Source: Tepidamorphus gemmatus (GTDB lineage: Bacteria; Pseudomonadota; Alphaproteobacteria; Rhizobiales; Tepidamorphaceae). Taken from it: a DNA stretch of 64,000 bases. Made by a program: the position numbers and the translations under genes. The notes below the pieces were generated by a model. The model did not search any database. It saw only the letters and a list, made by a program, of their open reading frames with translations, and was not told the DNA's origin. Below, piece after piece: positions 59,324 through 64,000 of the stretch (positions within the stretch are counted from its first letter, which is position 1; each line of letters begins with the position of its first letter). The stretch spans positions 62,001 through 126,000 of the forward strand of contig NZ_SMAK01000007.1 of assembly GCF_004346195.1 (NCBI RefSeq). Reading direction: 5' to 3'.

Positions 59324-61474
59324 ATGGCGGAGAGATCGTTCGCGCGCGAGGTCCAGGATCTCAAGCTCGGCGCCGGAGAGGAGTTCCGCGGCGAGGGCAT
59401 CCTAGCGATCACCAAGGCGCTGCTGCAGTCGGGCGTGGCCTATGTGGCCGGCTACCAGGGAGCGCCGATCTCGCATCTGATGGACGTTCTGGCGGACGCC
59501 CGGGATGTGCTCGACGAGCTCGGCGTGCGCTTCGAATCCTCGGCTTCGGAAGCAGCGGCGGCCGCCACGCTGTCGGCATCGGTGATGTATCCGGTGCGCG
59601 GCGCGGTCACCTTCAAGTCCACCGTCGGCACCAATGTCGCCTCCGATGCGCTCGCCAACCTCGCCTCCGGCGGCGTCACGGGAGGTGCCCTGATCATCGT
59701 CGGGGAGGACTATGGCGAGGGGTCCTCGATCATGCAGGAGCGCAGCCACGCCTTCGCGATGAAGTCGCAGATCTGGCTTCTCGATCCCAGACCCAACCTC
59801 GAGACGATCGTGCGCTGCGTCGAGGAGGGGTTCGAGCTGTCGGAGGCGTCCAACACGCCGGTGATGCTGGAAGTGCGGATCCGCTGCTGCCATGTGCACG
59901 GCCGCTTCATCGCCAAGGACAACAAGCGCCCGCGGTTCACGCTGAAGGAGGCGCTGGAGAGCCCGAAGCGGGATGTCGGGCGCATCGTGCTGCCGCCGGC
60001 CTCGTTCCTGCACGAGAAGGAGAAGATCGAGCGGCGTTGGCCGGCCGCCGTCGAATTCATCAAGTCACGCAGGCTGAACGAGCACTTCGGCCCCGCCGAC
60101 GGCGAGATCGGCATCATCCTGCAGGGCGGCATGTACAATGGCGTGATGCGGGCGCTGCAACTGCTCGGCCTCGCCGATGCCTACGGCGAAACCGCCGTCC
60201 CGCTCTATGTCATGAACGTAACCTACCCGGTCATCGAGGACGAGGTGGCAGCGTTCTGCGCCGGCAAGCGGGCCGTGCTGATGGTCGAGGAGGGCCAACC
60301 CGACTATCTCGAGCAGGCGCTCAACACGATCCTGAGGCGCCGCGACATCAATACCGTCATCTGCGGCAAGGACGTCTTGCCGATGGCAGGAGAGTACACG
60401 GCCCAGGTGATGCTGGCAGGGGTGCGCCGGTTCATCGAGACCCATGCGCGGCCGATGCTCGGCAACCAGCCGCCGCTGCCGGACCCGAGCCCCGTGCTCG
60501 CCGACCCCAGGGTGAAGGCACTTGCCGAGGTCGTGCCGCCGCGGCCGCCGGGCTTTTGCACCGGCTGTCCGGAGCGGCCGATCTTCGCGGCGATGAAGCT
60601 GGTCGAAAAGGAGCTCGGTCCGCACCACGTCGCTGCCGACATCGGCTGCCACCTGTTCTCGATCCTGCCGCCGTTCAACATTGGCGCCACGACGATGGGG
60701 TACGGACTTGGTCCGGCATCGGCCTCGGCGCTGAACGTGCCGGCCGACAAGCGCGTGATCTCGGTGATGGGCGACGGCGGGTTCTGGCACAACGGGCTTG
60801 CCTCGAGCGTCGGCAATGCCGTGTTCAACAAGCATGACGGCGTCATCATGATCATCGACAACTTCTATTCGGCGGCGACCGGTGGCCAGGACATTCCCTC
60901 CTCGCGCGCCCGGAACGCCCGGCGGGCGACCAACAACTCGATCGTCGATGCGGTGAAGGGCATCGGGGTGAAGTGGGTGCGGCAGATCGACCGGACCTAC
61001 GACGTCGCGAAGATGCGCGACACGCTGCGCGAGGCGTTGACCACATCGGAAGGGGGGCCGAAGGTCATCGTCGCCTCCTCGGAATGCATGCTGAACAAGC
61101 AGCGCCGCGTGAGGCCGCAGATTGCCAAGGCGATCGCCGGAGGCCATCGGGTCGTCAAACAGCGCTTCGGCGTCGATGAGGACGTCTGCACCGGCGATCA
61201 TGCCTGCATCCGCCTGTCCGGCTGCCCGTCGCTGTCGGTGAAGCACACGAGCGACCCGCTGAAGGACGACCCGGTCGCGGCAATCGACTCCTCCTGCGTC
61301 GGCTGCGGGAATTGCGGCGAGGTGGCGGAAGCCGCCGTCCTGTGCCCATCCTTCTATCGGGCCGACGTGATCCACAATCCCGGCCGCCTCGACCGGTTGA
61401 TGGCGTGGCTGCGCCAGCGGGTGATCGGCGCCCTGCAGCGCCGCCGCGACCGGCGCCGCGTCGCCTTCGCCTGA
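59324..61474 (+). CDS. iorA: Indolepyruvate ferredoxin oxidoreductase alpha subunit
   Basis: A 716-aa thiamine-diphosphate and 4Fe-4S enzyme subunit, converting indolepyruvate (or other aryl pyruvates) plus CoA to the acyl-CoA, CO2 and reduced ferredoxin. The N-terminal POR-type domain starts GEGILAITKALLQSGVAYVAGYQGAP. The TPP-binding part is in the second half (ADIGCHLFSILPPF, GDGGFWHNGLASSVGN). Near the C-terminus are CTGDHACIRLSGCPSL and the 4Fe-4S set CVGCGNCGEVAEAAVLCP. ATG 59324 with GGAGG AGGAC spacing is preferred over one 12 bases upstream. It is coupled to iorB 13 bp downstream. Confidence 0.93.
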   Translation: MAERSFAREVQDLKLGAGEEFRGEGILAITKALLQSGVAYVAGYQGAPISHLMDVLADARDVLDELGVRFESSASEAAAAATLSASVMYPVRGAVTFKSTVGTNVASDALANLASGGVTGGALIIVGEDYGEGSSIMQERSHAFAMKSQIWLLDPRPNLETIVRCVEEGFELSEASNTPVMLEVRIRCCHVHGRFIAKDNKRPRFTLKEALESPKRDVGRIVLPPASFLHEKEKIERRWPAAVEFIKSRRLNEHFGPADGEIGIILQGGMYNGVMRALQLLGLADAYGETAVPLYVMNVTYPVIEDEVAAFCAGKRAVLMVEEGQPDYLEQALNTILRRRDINTVICGKDVLPMAGEYTAQVMLAGVRRFIETHARPMLGNQPPLPDPSPVLADPRVKALAEVVPPRPPGFCTGCPERPIFAAMKLVEKELGPHHVAADIGCHLFSILPPFNIGATTMGYGLGPASASALNVPADKRVISVMGDGGFWHNGLASSVGNAVFNKHDGVIMIIDNFYSAATGGQDIPSSRARNARRATNNSIVDAVKGIGVKWVRQIDRTYDVAKMRDTLREALTTSEGGPKVIVASSECMLNKQRRVRPQIAKAIAGGHRVVKQRFGVDEDVCTGDHACIRLSGCPSLSVKHTSDPLKDDPVAAIDSSCVGCGNCGEVAEAAVLCPSFYRADVIHNPGRLDRLMAWLRQRVIGALQRRRDRRRVAFA

Positions 61475-61487
61475 AACGCCGAGCACC

Positions 61488-63050
61488 ATGATCTCGCACG
61501 ACCCGCATACGAGCCGCCTCGCCCCGACACGCCCCATCACCGTGGCAATCCTCGCCATGGGCGGGCAGGGTGGCGGCGTGCTGGCCGACTGGATCGTGGC
61601 GACGGCCGAGTCCGTCGGCTGGTACGCCCAGTCGACCTCGGTCCCCGGCGTCGCGCAGCGCACCGGCGCAACGATCTATTACATCGAGACGATGCCACCA
61701 AAGGACGGCCGGCCACCGATCCTCGCGCTGATGCCGACACCGGGTGACGTCGACATCGTGCTCACGGCGGAGCTGATGGAGGGTGGCCGGTCGATCCTGC
61801 GCGGCCTCGTCACGCCGGAGCGGACCACGCTGATCACCTCCACCCACCGCGCCTATGCGGTGGCCGAGAAGGAAAAGCCGGGCGACGGCACCGGCGACCC
61901 CCTCGTCGTGTCGGATGCCGCCGGCGTCGCCGCCAGGCGTGTCATCGCCTTCGACATGCAGGCGCTCGCCGAGAAGCATGGCAGCATGATCTCCGCGGCG
62001 ATGTTCGGCGCGCTCGCCGCGTCCGGCGCGCTGCCATTCCCGCGCGATGCCTACGAGGCGGTGATCCGAGCCGGCGGAAAGGGGATCGAGGCCAGTCTGA
62101 GGACATTTGCGGACGCCTACGACCGGGCCGTGTCGAAACCCTCCGAGCCGCTGCGGCGCGGCGTCGACAAGGAGCTGCCGGGGCTGCCGGAGGCTTCCTC
62201 GGGTCACCCGGAGCTCGACCGGCTGGTCGATAGGATCCGCAGGGAATTTCCCGACGCCCTGCATCCGATGGTCTTCGCGGGCGTGCGCCGGTTGGTCGAC
62301 TGGCAGGATCCCGCCTATGCGGACGAGTATCTCGATCGGCTCGCCGCCATCCGCATCGCCGACGCCGCCGCCGGCGGCGACGCGGGCGGATTCCGCTTCA
62401 CGCTCGCCGCCGCCAAGTATCTTGCCGTCGCCATGGCCTATGACGACGTGATCCGCGTCGCCGATCTCAAGACGCGCGCGAGCCGCTTCGCGCGGGTCAA
62501 GGCCGAGGTCGGCGTAGGCGAGGATCAGATCGTCTACACGACGGAATTCATGCATCCGCGCATGGAGGAAGTCGCCGGTACGCTGCCGCGCCGGCTCGGC
62601 GAATGGATCGAGGCGCGGCCACGCCTGTTCGCCGCGCTTAACCGCCTCGTCAACCGCGGCCGGCGCGTGCGCACCGGCACGATCCGCTGGTTCCTGCCGC
62701 TCTATGCCCTGGCGGGGATGAGGCGGATGCGCCGCAGCACCTTGCGCCATGCCCGCGAGATGGACCACATTGCGGCGTGGCTTGGGCTTGCGCTCGACCG
62801 GATCGGCCGCGACTACGATCTGGCGGTGGAAATCATCAACACCCGCCGGCTGGTAAAGGGCTATTCGGACACCCATGCGCGGGGGACCTCGAAATTCGAG
62901 CGGGTCCTCGCGACGCTGCCACTCATCGAGGGCCGCCCCGACGCTGCCGACTGGCTACGTCGCCTGAGGCAGGCCGCGCTGATCGACGAGGACGGCATCG
63001 CACTCGACGGCGCGATCCGGACGGTGGAGAGCCTCGACGCGGCGGTCTGA
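61488..63050 (+). CDS. iorB: Indolepyruvate oxidoreductase beta subunit with DUF6537-type C-terminus
   Basis: A 520-aa protein. The first about 200 aa are the POR gamma-type domain (VAILAMGGQGGGVLADWIV, STSVPGVAQRTGATIYYIET). The remaining about 300 aa form an extra domain typical of long proteobacterial IorB proteins (DUF6537), with FAGVRRLVDWQDPAYADEYL, SRFARVKAEVG and LVKGYSDTHARGTSKFERVL. Short archaeal IorB has only the first part. It pairs with IorA from the preceding gene. The 219 bp that follow hold no clear gene. Confidence 0.92.
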   Translation: MISHDPHTSRLAPTRPITVAILAMGGQGGGVLADWIVATAESVGWYAQSTSVPGVAQRTGATIYYIETMPPKDGRPPILALMPTPGDVDIVLTAELMEGGRSILRGLVTPERTTLITSTHRAYAVAEKEKPGDGTGDPLVVSDAAGVAARRVIAFDMQALAEKHGSMISAAMFGALAASGALPFPRDAYEAVIRAGGKGIEASLRTFADAYDRAVSKPSEPLRRGVDKELPGLPEASSGHPELDRLVDRIRREFPDALHPMVFAGVRRLVDWQDPAYADEYLDRLAAIRIADAAAGGDAGGFRFTLAAAKYLAVAMAYDDVIRVADLKTRASRFARVKAEVGVGEDQIVYTTEFMHPRMEEVAGTLPRRLGEWIEARPRLFAALNRLVNRGRRVRTGTIRWFLPLYALAGMRRMRRSTLRHAREMDHIAAWLGLALDRIGRDYDLAVEIINTRRLVKGYSDTHARGTSKFERVLATLPLIEGRPDAADWLRRLRQAALIDEDGIALDGAIRTVESLDAAV

Positions 63051-63269
63051 GGCCGTGCCGGCGCTGTCCCGCCGCCCAAGCGCGACGCATGACAGCGTGG
63101 CGCAGCGTGGGCGAGATCGCGGGGCGGGCGCGGGATCGTGAGGCGAGCCGCCCCGCCGATGCGGCCGCGCCGCTCTGGAAGGCAACGGAGACTCCGCCCA
63201 TATTGGGCCATGTGGCAGGCTTCGGGCACCCGGCCCGAGGCCAAATGTCGTCGGTCGGGAAACACATCC

Positions 63270-63839
63270 ATGCCTGCGATCCATGTCTGCTCGCTCGCCC
63301 GCCTCGCCTCGGTGGTGGAGGAGACGGACGCCTCGCATCTGGTCACGCTGATCACCGAAGGGACCGAGGTGGTACGTCCTCCAGCGATTTTGCCGGAGCG
63401 GCATCTGTTCCTGGCGATGCATGACATCGTCGAGCCGCAGGACGGCATGATGCCGCCCAACGAGACGCATGTCGCCAACTATCTCGATTTCATCGAGCGC
63501 TGGGATCGCAACCAGCCGATGGTGGTGCATTGCTTCGCCGGCATCAGCCGCTCGACGGCGGCCGCCTTCATCGGTGCCTGCGCGCTCAATCCGCGGCTCG
63601 ACGAGGCCGAGATCGCCGCCGAGATCCGCGCCAGTTCGCCAACCGCCACGCCCAACGCCCGACTGGTTGCGATCGCCGACCGGCTGCTCGGCCGTGGCGG
63701 ACGGATGAACGCCGCGGTTGCGGCGATCGGGCGCGGCGCCTTCGCCTACGAGGGTGTGCCGTTCGCCCTGCACATCGGCCCGCGCGAGACGGCTGCGGCC
63801 GCCCCGTTCGCCCCGCGCCAGCTGCCGGGCAGCGCATGA
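63270..63839 (+). CDS. Protein tyrosine phosphatase-like protein
   Basis: A 189-aa protein with a Cys-based phosphatase signature HCFAGISRSTA (His87, Cys88, Arg94) following MVVHC, and a possible general-acid Asp in MHDIVEPQDG (about 52-59). The fold is of the short dual-specificity/tyrosine phosphatase class common in Rhizobiales. The substrate is unknown. Start ATG 63270 aligns with MPAIHVCSLARLASVVEET. Its stop overlaps the ATG of the next gene (ATGA), so the two probably work together. Confidence 0.88.
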   Translation: MPAIHVCSLARLASVVEETDASHLVTLITEGTEVVRPPAILPERHLFLAMHDIVEPQDGMMPPNETHVANYLDFIERWDRNQPMVVHCFAGISRSTAAAFIGACALNPRLDEAEIAAEIRASSPTATPNARLVAIADRLLGRGGRMNAAVAAIGRGAFAYEGVPFALHIGPRETAAAAPFAPRQLPGSA

Positions 63840-64000
63840 GCAGCACCGGCGCGCCCTCCTCGCGCGCCAAAGCGCCATCCACCGGGCCTCTGCCCGCGCG
63901 CACGCCGATCGAGATCGGCCTCAATGCCGCCATCGTCACCGTCGAGGCTGAACGACCGCTGATCCTGGTGGTGCCCGGCGATGCAATCGAGCGGCGCGAT
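63836..64000 (+). CDS. Probable NUDIX/NAD-regulator-type protein, start only
   Basis: The first 55 codons of a gene cut by the right edge. It overlaps the phosphatase stop by 4 bp. The segment TPIEIGLNAAIVTVEAERPL, then ILVVPGDAIERRD, resembles the N-terminus of rhizobial NUDIX-fold NAD-regulator proteins, but the NUDIX box is outside the window, so the call is tentative. Confidence 0.5.
   Translation, partial: MSSTGAPSSRAKAPSTGPLPARTPIEIGLNAAIVTVEAERPLILVVPGDAIERRD

Noticed and set aside
1-64000. CRISPR arrays, tRNA, rRNA, insertion sequences, integrases or phage genes
   Set aside because: None seen: no regularly spaced direct repeats, no tRNA-like clover-leaf with TTCGAATC in a gap, no transposase or integrase motifs.

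Overview
The window is high-GC DNA with dense, mostly operonic genes. It looks like a chromosomal segment of an alphaproteobacterium, most likely in the Hyphomicrobiales (Rhizobiales). The grounds are the family mix (TAXI and DctP TRAP systems, oligopeptide ABC systems, a urt-ure urea supercluster, an RLAN-type ATP-grasp protein, a DUF6537-type indolepyruvate oxidoreductase), the strong G/C bias at third codon positions, and short palindromic repeats of the GTCATCCCGG/CCGGGATGAC type. I saw no rRNA, tRNA, CRISPR array, prophage or insertion sequence. Genus and species cannot be read from the sequence.

Layout, left to right. (1) 1-4546, minus: peptide/nickel-type ABC importer (binding protein, two permeases, ATPase cut by the window edge). 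(2) 4729-6886: a GNAT acetyltransferase and an RLAN/RimK-like ATP-grasp ligase, divergently transcribed. (3) 7071-14334, minus: two TRAP importers, a TAXI type and a DctPQM type, with a UspA-family protein between them. (4) 14548-25415: a catabolic island with two creatininase-family amidohydrolases, an 8-oxoguanine-deaminase-like enzyme, a RidA protein, a THI5/NMT1-like ABC importer, a cytosine-deaminase-like enzyme, a FAD-linked oxidase and two flavodoxin-fold NAD(P)H oxidoreductases. (5) 25504-27271: MarR regulator and class I aminotransferase. (6) 27252-30365, minus: modE-modABC molybdate uptake with two candidate Mo-boxes, followed upstream by a P2-type cation ATPase (30414-33125). (7) 33195-46546, minus: the urea supercluster urtABCDE-ureD-ureAB(fused)-LprI-like-ureC-ureE-ureF-ureG-ureJ, with a DUF533 gene and a small broken reading frame beyond it. 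(8) 46826-51739, minus: tetR-adaptor-RND efflux operon with a palindromic operator. (9) 51919-53277, minus: malonyl-CoA decarboxylase. (10) 53494-58890, minus: a second complete peptide-type ABC importer with a twin-arginine binding protein. (11) 59324-64000, plus: indolepyruvate:ferredoxin oxidoreductase iorA-iorB, a tyrosine-phosphatase-like protein and the start of a probable NUDIX-type protein.

Together the window encodes seven solute importers and the enzymes for nitrogen-rich substrates (urea, nucleobase-like heterocycles, amino-acid-derived 2-oxoacids). The best candidate for an undescribed system is the 14.5-25.4 kb island, which combines a dedicated ABC importer with at least four hydrolase/deaminase genes and three flavin redox genes. 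A working idea (inference only) is catabolism of oxidised or ring-opened purines or another aminated N-heterocycle. Other items of interest are the RLAN ATP-grasp/GNAT pair, the paired Mo-boxes next to a ModE without a sensor domain, a fused urease gamma-beta subunit with an LprI-like gene inserted in the operon, and a palindromic repeat family that sits inside operons.
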